NCBI GenBank assembly: GCA_020635355.1
Contig: JACJZW010000016.1
Coordinates: forward strand, 7,152-71,151
Direction: 5' to 3'
From: Flavobacteriales bacterium
Lineage (GTDB): Bacteria; Bacteroidota; Bacteroidia; NS11-12g; UBA9320
DNA: 64,000 nucleotides
The first letter of the stretch is position 1. The number at the start of each line of letters is the position of its first letter. Shown here piece by piece: positions 24,970 to 32,522 of this stretch. The position numbers and the translations under genes are program-made. Under the pieces are notes generated by a model. The model was not told the origin of the DNA and searched no databases. It saw only the letters and a list, made by a program, of their open reading frames with translations.

Positions 24970-25564
24970 GTCGTTTTAAATCATACGTGCGTTGAACAAT
25001 CTTCCATCCACCAAACGTCAATGACAGGGTGATCAGTACATCGGCGATCAGCCAAAAAGGAATAAAGGAATGCATCACAGGCGGACACGGATCACACATC
25101 CCGGAGAATAACGTCAGAAACGTGAAGGGGAAGCCGTAGGTGTCATCGCCATCCACCGGCCGCTGAATGGTTGCAGTGGAATAGGTGAGTAGTAGGAAGA
25201 GAAGGATGGCGGCAGATAGGAAGCGGACAATACGATCCTGGTAATTCAGCACAACCACCCGAATGAGGAAAACGCCTACCATGGGCAAATGATCCGGACT
25301 GAAGGTGTACTCGCCCCACATCAGCCCAACTTCTGTAAGCAACAAAGCGAATAGGATCCATCGACCAACGGCGTGTTTGAGCCATCCAAAAAGCAGAAGA
25401 ATACAGGTCACCACTTCGATAACGGAGTGAGCCGATAGGAATGAATGAGCATAATCCGTGGTTATCCAATGGAGATACAGCGATTGAAAAAGCGCCAGTA
25501 TTACGCTGATCAGCATCCATCGGTACAGGGTTCTATAGGAAACGGTGCGAAACACGATTGGCAA
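24956..25564 (-). CDS. Integral membrane protein, unknown function
   Basis: A 202-residue protein with about six hydrophobic helices and a Cys/Pro motif GMCDPCPPVMH between the last two. No family is recognised. It overlaps the M23 peptidase gene by 14 bases, so the two are probably translated together. Confidence 0.7.
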   Translation of the reverse strand: MPIVFRTVSYRTLYRWMLISVILALFQSLYLHWITTDYAHSFLSAHSVIEVVTCILLLFGWLKHAVGRWILFALLLTEVGLMWGEYTFSPDHLPMVGVFLIRVVVLNYQDRIVRFLSAAILLFLLLTYSTATIQRPVDGDDTYGFPFTFLTLFSGMCDPCPPVMHSFIPFWLIADVLITLSLTFGGWKIVQRTYDLKRHAQD

Positions 25565-25590
25565 TCAAGCTCTTGAATTATGGCTGAAAT

Positions 25591-26217
25591 CTACACATTC
25601 CGGGAGGGGTATCGGATCAAGGCAATATTCATGGCGGCGATCCAGAGCAGGACTATGGCAAAAGACAGTTTCTGAACCAGGGGGAGATACTCAATTAATA
25701 ACCCGCTGTAGTACATGACATTATTGCTAATGAGGATCAGAATGACCAATGCTCCCGTAACCTTGAATGCGGTGAGCTTGCTGTTGAACACACAAACGAG
25801 TATGCCAATTAACGTAATCAGCCCGAACAAGCTGGAGATGATAATAGCCTGATTGTGAAGATCCGTAAACACCACGGCAGCAACGGCCATGGAAGCGGTT
25901 CCACTTGATTTGATGGTTCGTCGCCAAAGGGTTGTGTGACCAACGGTGGAAGCGAAGAGGTAGAAGAACCAACCCAAGCTGATGCACAACATCGTCATGC
26001 CGGAAATGGCCAGGGATCGGGCGGGATTGATCTCACCGTTTGCCCCGGTTGGATTCATCAAATCACACCAATAATTGTGCACCCAATCAAATCCTTCATG
26101 AGACGGGTTTGCGGCGGAACCTCCCGGGTACAAGCTAGCGGCAAGGAGATATATGATGAAGAAGGCAGCAATGCCCATTATGGGAACCAACTTCCAAATC
26201 AATCTCTTGTGGTACAT
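25591..26217 (-). CDS. DUF998-like integral membrane protein
   Basis: A 208-residue protein with six predicted transmembrane helices. The opening LYPGGSAANPSHEGF, followed by WVHNYWCDLMNPTG, resembles the first extracellular loop of the DUF998 family. Function unknown. It lies 21 bases downstream of the archaemetzincin-like gene and 26 bases upstream of the next membrane-protein gene, all on the minus strand. Confidence 0.6.
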   Translation of the reverse strand: MYHKRLIWKLVPIMGIAAFFIIYLLAASLYPGGSAANPSHEGFDWVHNYWCDLMNPTGANGEINPARSLAISGMTMLCISLGWFFYLFASTVGHTTLWRRTIKSSGTASMAVAAVVFTDLHNQAIIISSLFGLITLIGILVCVFNSKLTAFKVTGALVILILISNNVMYYSGLLIEYLPLVQKLSFAIVLLWIAAMNIALIRYPSRNV

Positions 26218-26238
26218 AGCGATCAGGAAAGATAGTAA

Positions 26239-27222
26239 TCAATCGGTTACATCGCTCTTTGATGAGGTGGTGTGTTCGCAGGTTAGCAAACGTTCAAGGC
26301 AGTGTTCGTAATGGGATGCCATCTCCTCATTGCCCTCTTTTTGCCAAAAGTTCGTCAGGGCTTTAAATCGGGTTTGATGATCAAAACCGGCACTGAAGCA
26401 CAGCTTCTCCACGGCTCGGGGCGATAGGTAAAATACCCCGTTGGTGAGCTCATTGCGGTTTTTATGAAAGTTTAGCAAGCAGTCGTAATCTTTGGTGTTT
26501 TTGATGGAAAAACCATTGGCAACTTGTTTGGAAATCACCTTTCGCAGATTCGGTTTCATCTGATATGGGTATTCTGTTATGCGATGCGTGGAGATGACCC
26601 CAATGCCACTTTTTCGGATGGTGCTTCCGTACAACCAGTTATAGCCACGGGCATACAAATCATGTTCGGTAACACCTATGATTACCACGGCATCTGAAGG
26701 CATGTTGGGCTGAATAAAGTGTTTCATCAGCGAGTTGGTCTCTAGTTGTTCCCGGACAATTTGATCGTGACTACCCTTATCCAATTTGCCGTTATAGTTA
26801 CTTCCTGGATCCAATCGGGTTTGTACACTGTCCATGGCTTTGAGATCGGCAAACGGAACCAGGGGCATCAGTTTCACGTCCATTTGGAAGAACACGGATA
26901 AATAATGCACCTCATCCGTCAACAGCTTGGTCATTTCTTCCGTCATATGACCGAGGGGCAAGAGGTAGATCACGTGTCGCAGGCTGTCGGGCCGGTTGGG
27001 GTTTGAACGGATGTACTGTTTTAAGGATTCATCATACGCATTGAAGGTCTTTTTGGAGATTAGCTCATCCAGGCACGGCACCTCAATTTGATCATACGGT
27101 ACACCTTCTTCCCACGGAAAACGCTCGGAAACCGGTGCCTGACTGGTGTCTTCGGAGTAGTCTGATTGACAGGCGCCAAGCACCATCAGAAACAGGGTGG
27201 CAATTTTTAAAACAGTTTTCAT
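26239..27222 (-). CDS. Archaemetzincin-like lipoprotein lacking zinc ligands
   Basis: A 327-residue lipoprotein (lipobox VLGAC, Cys18). Residues 179-275 follow the peptidase M54 plan: IIGVTEHDLY, NWLYGS, GVISTHR, and VEKLCFSA after the zinc region. Where the family has HExxHxxGxxHC, this protein reads K232-Q-V-A-N-G-F-S-I-K-N-T, so His and Glu are replaced, and the CPxC knuckle reads SPRA. It is probably a non-catalytic relative retained for another purpose. It is followed by membrane-protein genes in the same direction. Confidence 0.7.
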   Translation of the reverse strand: MKTVLKIATLFLMVLGACQSDYSEDTSQAPVSERFPWEEGVPYDQIEVPCLDELISKKTFNAYDESLKQYIRSNPNRPDSLRHVIYLLPLGHMTEEMTKLLTDEVHYLSVFFQMDVKLMPLVPFADLKAMDSVQTRLDPGSNYNGKLDKGSHDQIVREQLETNSLMKHFIQPNMPSDAVVIIGVTEHDLYARGYNWLYGSTIRKSGIGVISTHRITEYPYQMKPNLRKVISKQVANGFSIKNTKDYDCLLNFHKNRNELTNGVFYLSPRAVEKLCFSAGFDHQTRFKALTNFWQKEGNEEMASHYEHCLERLLTCEHTTSSKSDVTD

Positions 27223-27236
27223 GTGGTCAGTTAATC

Positions 27237-28058
27237 TTAGTCCAGTTTCAGCATATTCCGATCATCATCGGTCAAGGTTCTACCGAAGGTATTTAACCAA
27301 TCGCCATAACGTGGTCGCGCGGAATGAATGGCGTCGGATCGTTCAGATTCAATGAGGTTAACGTTCACGAAGGAGTCAAAGATGAAATAGTAACTCACCT
27401 CACGCAGCTGTCCGGAGGTATCGGCCAGGGAAAAGGTGTGTTTAATTTCCCAATGATCCGCTTTCGGTCCGTCACCAAGATACCCTTTTGAAAAGTCGGC
27501 GTATGACCCGGGTACATAGGATTTCGGATAGGCGGCATATGTCAGAATGAATTTAGATACCTCCTTTTCCACCATTTCTTTGGTAACGTCTTTGGAATGT
27601 TCCGATATGGCTGATTGATACACCATCCGGGCATAATCACCCGTGGTCATATCCATGTGAATGAGCTGTCCGTTGGCATACATCATCAGGGAGGTGGTAT
27701 CGTTAAAAATGTCGAGGTCAGTGGGCTTCATCCTCCCGTAATACGTTTTACACAGGGTGCTGAAACCATACAACCGCTTGATGACGTTGGAATCGGTTAG
27801 CAGTTTTTCCGATTGCGTTTTGGACAAACTCCAAAGTGCTGTTCTAATTTCCCAATACCGCTGGTCAGATGGGGACGCATTGGCGGCTATGCCATCCATC
27901 ACACCACCCACCTGTACAAGTACTTCCAGCGAATCGAGAATCATGCCATCGATGACTTTTTGAGACGACTGCTTTTTTTGCTGGGCGAAGGCTGAGAGCT
28001 GACTCAGCAGAATGAGGCAAACGAAAACGATGCGGTTAACGATGGCGAACGGTGTCAT
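27237..28058 (-). CDS. Exported protein, unknown function
   Basis: A 273-residue protein with a signal peptide (residues 1-25, ending AFAQ). A Lys/Gln/Ser-rich stretch follows, then a mostly helical and then beta-rich domain with no recognised family. 14 bases separate it from the archaemetzincin-like gene downstream and 21 from the exported protein upstream, so the three are probably co-transcribed. Confidence 0.6.
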   Translation of the reverse strand: MTPFAIVNRIVFVCLILLSQLSAFAQQKKQSSQKVIDGMILDSLEVLVQVGGVMDGIAANASPSDQRYWEIRTALWSLSKTQSEKLLTDSNVIKRLYGFSTLCKTYYGRMKPTDLDIFNDTTSLMMYANGQLIHMDMTTGDYARMVYQSAISEHSKDVTKEMVEKEVSKFILTYAAYPKSYVPGSYADFSKGYLGDGPKADHWEIKHTFSLADTSGQLREVSYYFIFDSFVNVNLIESERSDAIHSARPRYGDWLNTFGRTLTDDDRNMLKLD

Positions 28059-28079
28059 GGGTAAGGTGATCTGAGGTGC

Positions 28080-28802
28080 TCAAGGTACTAACTCCAATGT
28101 CTTCTCCTTCAGTATGTATTTTTTGATGTTCGACGTGGCACATTTTACTTCCAGGTCTTCATATACCTGGGTGTCTGGCTTCCATTCATGACTCCAGCAA
28201 GATCGGGAGATGTGTCCTTGAAAGATCAAGGTGTCACCGGAAGTGGTGAGTTGATAATCGATCAGGGAGGAATCAATTTGTCCCGTGTAGGTGTCGTCTG
28301 GTTCATCTTCCAGGTATTCCAATACAAAATAGTGTTCCGTCGTAGTTGAATAACCGATTTCTGTGGTTAACCAAAGGTGCTTTCGCAGAAACAGCAGGGT
28401 GATATAGTGATATTCGGCAAACCAAACAACGTTGGTGGGAGCGTTTCCCACGCTACCTGATGAATGGATCTTGAGTACATCTACTCCATTGAGGTAGGTC
28501 ACTGAATCGATGAGTAGGCCATCGGTTTTAAATCCCGAGACGATGGAGTCGCCTTTCAGCACCACTAACGAGTCCGCTTCGTTGCTGTAATAGCAGGAGA
28601 TGTTTGCCTGTTGAAAAAGGAGTTGACCCAGGTTCAGGAGGCTTTTTTTGTTGAATTTGCTGGTGGTGAGTGGGTGGAGGTCTGATTCCAGATCGAGGTA
28701 TTCGTCCAGGTTTTGAGCACAGTTCAGATCATCGGCGGTGCATTGAGCGTAGGCTGATGTAGTGCCAAGAACCAGGATCGAAAGGAGGATGATGGATTTC
28801 AT
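28080..28802 (-). CDS. Exported protein, unknown function
   Basis: A 240-residue protein with a signal peptide ending AYAQ (residues 1-19). The mature N-terminus has two cysteines (QCTADDLNCAQN) likely to form a disulfide, and the rest is beta-rich (FVLEYLEDEPDDTYTGQIDS). First gene of the run down to 26239. Confidence 0.6.
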   Translation of the reverse strand: MKSIILLSILVLGTTSAYAQCTADDLNCAQNLDEYLDLESDLHPLTTSKFNKKSLLNLGQLLFQQANISCYYSNEADSLVVLKGDSIVSGFKTDGLLIDSVTYLNGVDVLKIHSSGSVGNAPTNVVWFAEYHYITLLFLRKHLWLTTEIGYSTTTEHYFVLEYLEDEPDDTYTGQIDSSLIDYQLTTSGDTLIFQGHISRSCWSHEWKPDTQVYEDLEVKCATSNIKKYILKEKTLELVP

Positions 28803-28882
28803 GCGTTGAAGTTTGGAGGATGTATGTAAAATCAGGGAATCGATGTGCTTTTAAAGGAGCTTACAGAGCATGAGGTGATCAC

Positions 28883-29275
28883 CTACGCAGGCTCCCACAA
28901 CTCAATTTTGTTGCCTTCTGAATCCATGATGTGCACGAACTTACCGTAATCATATGAGGTGATTTCATCAATGATGGTGACCCCACTTTTCTGGAGTTGT
29001 TCCACTAAAGCCTCAATGTGCTGAACACGGTAATTGATCATGAACTCTTTGGTGGATGGGGCAAAATATTCACTTCCTTGTTTAAACGGCATCCACTGAA
29101 GCGTGTCGATTTTGTCCGGGTTGTCCTTGTCTCGGGAGTCGAAACTAACGCTTCCCCATTCATTCATTTCCAGCCCCAGATTCTTGGCGTACCATTCCTT
29201 CATTCCCTGTGGGTTTTCAGAAAAGAAAAAGATTCCACCAATGCCGGTGACCTTTGGCGTATTGTCGTGATTCAT
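28883..29275 (-). CDS. VOC-superfamily (glyoxalase-like) protein
   Basis: A 130-residue single-domain protein of the vicinal-oxygen-chelate superfamily. It opens GIGGIFFFSENPQGMKEWYA (within 20 residues) and ends FVHIMDSEGNKIELWEPA, with Glu before LWEP as the usual metal ligand. The N-terminal His ligand position is Gly/Phe, so a full metal site is not certain. Cytoplasmic; substrate unknown. Confidence 0.85.
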   Translation of the reverse strand: MNHDNTPKVTGIGGIFFFSENPQGMKEWYAKNLGLEMNEWGSVSFDSRDKDNPDKIDTLQWMPFKQGSEYFAPSTKEFMINYRVQHIEALVEQLQKSGVTIIDEITSYDYGKFVHIMDSEGNKIELWEPA

Positions 29276-29323
29276 GTGTTTTTATAGTTCTATGGCGCAA
29301 GTTAGGTTGAATTCTTCCAATCC

Positions 29324-29869
29324 CTAACGGATCAATCTTCGCTGTTTTTCCCCGGAATAGAAGCGAATAGAAAAGTACACCATCAGAAGGGCGCTTGCCA
29401 AATAGAGAAAGACCGGAATGTGATATTGTTTGTACACCATTCGGTAAGTTTCAATCAGAATGAGTCCGGTGGTGGACGTCCCAACCAACAAGCTAAAAGC
29501 GATCAACCCGTTTGGTACGATGCCTCCAACGGAACTCATCAGTGAATGGGGATTCGATGGAAGTTTATAGAACAGTTGGAAGAATTTGTTTTTGGCCTTG
29601 AAATGGTAGAGCGAAATGAACTCCGTAAGCCGAATGGAGGTTTCAAACGATGGAACCTGAACAGTTTTGAAATGATAGGCGTACGAACAGTAGATCAGCC
29701 CGGCCAAAACCAGTAGCTGAATGATCAAAGCGCCACTCCAACCCAACCCCAGAATGGACACCAATGGATTGGTCTCACCTTTAAGATCCGGGATGTACCA
29801 ATACGTGGTAAGCACATCAAAAACCCGACTCCCGATTAAGGCGAGTGTGGTGATGATGAATTTCTTCAC
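29324..29869 (-). CDS. Integral membrane protein, unknown function
   Basis: A 181-residue protein with four to five predicted transmembrane helices. The first helix segment SRVFDVLTTYWYIPDLKGETNP resembles the DxxTT...E.NP signature of DUF5658-like small membrane proteins (given here as FDVLTTYW and ETNPLVS). Function unknown. Confidence 0.6.
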   Translation of the reverse strand: MKKFIITTLALIGSRVFDVLTTYWYIPDLKGETNPLVSILGLGWSGALIIQLLVLAGLIYCSYAYHFKTVQVPSFETSIRLTEFISLYHFKAKNKFFQLFYKLPSNPHSLMSSVGGIVPNGLIAFSLLVGTSTTGLILIETYRMVYKQYHIPVFLYLASALLMVYFSIRFYSGEKQRRLIR

Positions 29870-29906
29870 AATCGACAGGTGACGGAAGTTTGCCTATCGG
29901 CGGATT

Positions 29907-30254
29907 TTAGTTGATGCGGCATAGCCGATAAAAGGACAACCCCTTTCGTGATCGGGCAGCAGATCCGTCTTCTTCAATGGTCCAGATTCGATGAAAGTTG
30001 GTTTGTGTGGCATCGTTCAGGACGATTTTATTGCCTTTTTCACTCCATGTACCTGAGGCAGAAATCGGATTATTGGCATCGGATCGGTCACGATACTGGA
30101 AGGTATGATCATCGTGAATGATCAATTCAATTCCGGAAGGATCGGAGGCCGATACGCCATACGTTCCGGTTACGGACCGGTTGTCGGTCAGTTTGAAAGA
30201 GAACAACGAAAAGGAGAGTGTAAGAAAGAGTACTGATTTGATGTAGGTATTCAT
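29907..30254 (-). CDS. Small exported protein, lipocalin-like
   Basis: A 115-residue protein with a signal peptide (residues 1-22) and a compact beta domain starting VTGTYGVSASDPSG and including LIIHDDHTFQYRD and GTWSEKGNKIVLND. This pattern is common in small Bacteroidota secreted proteins that measure or bind unknown ligands. Divergent from the next gene at 30341. Confidence 0.6.
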   Translation of the reverse strand: MNTYIKSVLFLTLSFSLFSFKLTDNRSVTGTYGVSASDPSGIELIIHDDHTFQYRDRSDANNPISASGTWSEKGNKIVLNDATQTNFHRIWTIEEDGSAARSRKGLSFYRLCRIN

Positions 30255-30340
30255 GATCTGGTTTTGTTTTAGCCGAATGTACGCAAATTCTAAACGGAAG
30301 ATTAGTGGGAATCATATCTTTGGAAAAACAGAAAATTTCC

Positions 30341-30787
30341 ATGACTCGATACATCGCCCTGTTTCTCTTATTTCTTGGATTTGCCGTTCAGACGAATGCC
30401 CAAAATTCCCCGATGGACACCCTGGGTATTGTCAAAGGTTCGGTGCACATGAAAGGAACCTTTCCGTACTCGAAATTTCTCAAGAAACATAAGGGTAGTA
30501 CCAACCTGGTGGTTCACGTGTGGTATAATCCAACGGGAAGCATATCCAATAAATCTGAAATCAAAGCCGGCGCAGATGAGATTCATCTTTTTTATGCCCG
30601 AAATCTGAACAGTGGCCTGTCTGAAATGGATTTCAAATTGGGCTCCAATGCTAAAAAAGCCTTCGCCAAGAAGAAGGAAAAGGATCTCCAGGAGTTCATC
30701 GACTTCTTTGAATTTGACGTATTCCCCGGACAGCATTTCAATGGAACTACGGCCATGGAGGCGTTGTTGGAACGAATCAATGGTTAG
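30341..30787 (+). CDS. Small exported protein, unknown function
   Basis: A 148-residue protein if translation starts at the ATG at 30341, chosen because it gives an immediate signal peptide (MTRYIALFLLF...TNAQ); a longer reading from 30305 is less likely. The mature part is a mix of strands and a charged helix (FAKKKEKDLQEF). No family is recognised. Repeat DNA begins just after its stop codon. Confidence 0.6.
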   Translation: MTRYIALFLLFLGFAVQTNAQNSPMDTLGIVKGSVHMKGTFPYSKFLKKHKGSTNLVVHVWYNPTGSISNKSEIKAGADEIHLFYARNLNSGLSEMDFKLGSNAKKAFAKKKEKDLQEFIDFFEFDVFPGQHFNGTTAMEALLERING

Positions 30788-30799
30788 CGAATAGCTAAG

Positions 30800-31148
30800 A
30801 TCTGGTGATGAGTGACGTGTAATGGGTGATGGGTAGTTCCCATTAAACATTAAGCATTAAGCTTTGCGATGCCATAGCGTGCTCGGCGACATTGCGGTAA
30901 GTTAAAAGCTAAGATAGGAGACCGGATTACGATGGTTGCGCGAAGCCAATTAAAAATCAAACGTTAAGTATAAATCAAAGCTGCTCCATGGAGTCCAGGG
31001 CAAGATTGGGGTAAGATCTAATAACTAAGAACTAATAACGAGTATCCATGACCTACTATCTGGTGACGGGTGATCCATTACGCTCCTTCAGTCGGTAAGG
31101 ACATGTGTGCGAAGCCAATTAAAAATCAAACATTAAGCATTAAACATT
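30800..31148. repeat. Composite heptad-repeat region with conserved core
   Basis: The gap 30788-31139 holds no gene. It has GTGATGG and CATTAAG heptads, and from 30976 to 31148 a 173-bp unit almost identical to 32349-32522: CTGCTCCATGGAGTCC, TAAGATC heptads, TATCCATGACCTACTATC, the GATCCATTACGCTCC core (31072-31103) and CATTAAG heptads that end in the stop codon of the next gene. Confidence 0.9.
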
Positions 31149-32189
31149 TACGAATGTTTCGCTGTCAAACGCCAAGATAAAATCAGCTCCAAACGCCCCG
31201 GCGGGAGTTTGAAATCCGGATTTGGCTTTTCCCTTAAGCATGTTTTCGGCACATTCCAACGCTGTGCGTGCCGTTAATCCATAGGACTCCGGACAGGTCA
31301 GTTCCGCCGTTTTCTCATTCCCCTGGTTGTCCCAAACACGTCCCCAAAGATGGGTCTTCAGGGAGATTCTCTTTTCATCCGATGGACCGCTGATGGAACG
31401 ACGAATGATGGTTCTGCCAAGCGCTTGAATGGGTTTTGACTTCATCAGGCCGGACCATTTACCCATTCGACTCAACCACTTCATCGTTCCCGGTGTCATG
31501 GTTGTGAATACCGTGATGTTGGGAATCCCGGTGGTGTGATAGGCTGTGAATACATCGCCCCAGGCAACACCCACTGAAAATCGATCCTCACCGGCAAAAT
31601 GAATAAGTTTATGTAAGGTCCCGGTTGGATACGATACTACCTCGCCATCCACCCGCTTACTACTGCCTTTGGACAACCGGTTTAACAGGGATAACGCCGT
31701 TCCTCGTGAAAGACCGGAAGCCGAGTCGAATGCCAATTCCAGGTGTTGGGCAGAGGGCAGTTGATCTTTCAGAAACTTGGCCAGACAATCCGTCGGTACC
31801 ACATCAAAACCAACGCCGGGCATGAGGGTAATGTTCTCTTCAACCGCCTGTTGATGGTGTTGGTGGACATATTGGAAGACCTCAATTTCGCCGGTTATAT
31901 CGGTATAGTGCACCTTATTTCGCAAACAGGCCGGCAAAATCTCGCGGATGGTAAATGAAAATGGACCGGCACAATTCACCAGCAAATCAACCTGGTTTAA
32001 GGCCTGGTCCCAGGCGGATTGGTCGTCATAGTTGAAGCAAACGTAATCCAACCCATGTTTACTTGCCTGTGCCTTTAACAGATCTTCATTTCGTCCTCCA
32101 ATGAGCGGTTTGAGTCCTTTCTGCACGGCTTGCTGTACGATGAGTTCACCGGTATAACCGTATGATCCATATATGAGAATTTGCGACAT
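31140..32189 (-). CDS. Saccharopine-dehydrogenase-like / enoyl-reductase-like oxidoreductase
   Basis: A 349-residue cytoplasmic protein with an N-terminal NAD(P)-binding fold (ILIYGSYGYTGELIVQ, GxxGxxG) of the saccharopine dehydrogenase NADP-binding type. Further segments LVNCAGPFSF and MPGVGFDVVPTDCLA match the trans-acting enoyl reductase and related families. Substrate unknown. The gene is flanked on both sides by copies of the same 173-bp repeat, and its stop codon is inside one of them. Confidence 0.85.
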   Translation of the reverse strand: MSQILIYGSYGYTGELIVQQAVQKGLKPLIGGRNEDLLKAQASKHGLDYVCFNYDDQSAWDQALNQVDLLVNCAGPFSFTIREILPACLRNKVHYTDITGEIEVFQYVHQHHQQAVEENITLMPGVGFDVVPTDCLAKFLKDQLPSAQHLELAFDSASGLSRGTALSLLNRLSKGSSKRVDGEVVSYPTGTLHKLIHFAGEDRFSVGVAWGDVFTAYHTTGIPNITVFTTMTPGTMKWLSRMGKWSGLMKSKPIQALGRTIIRRSISGPSDEKRISLKTHLWGRVWDNQGNEKTAELTCPESYGLTARTALECAENMLKGKAKSGFQTPAGAFGADFILAFDSETFVNV

Positions 32190-32239
32190 GTCCGGATTAA
32201 AGGCGTGTATCTGTGAATGCGCAAATTAAGGGTAAACGT

Positions 32240-32522
32240 CATTAGTTCTGGGTGATGAGTGATGCGTGATGGGTGATCCATTAGGCTCCTTTCAGTCGGT
32301 AAGGACACGTTCACGAACTCTTTTAAAAATCAGACATTAAGCATAAAGCAAAGCTGCTCCATGGAGTCCAGGGCAAGATTGGGGTAAGATCTAATAACTA
32401 AGAACTAATAACGAGTATCCATGACCTACTATCTGGTGACGAGTGATCCATTACGCTCCTTTCAGTCGGTAAGGAGATGTGTGAGAACCCAATTAAAAAT
32501 CAAGCATTAAGCATTAAACATT
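32240..32522. repeat. Composite heptad-repeat region, second 173-bp copy
   Basis: Holds GTGATGG heptads, one conserved core (32275-32307), CATTAAG heptads, and the second copy of the 173-bp unit (32349-32522) with its own core at 32445-32477. It reaches the stop codon of the PKD protein gene at 32521. The gap 32190-32520 contains no gene. Confidence 0.9.
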
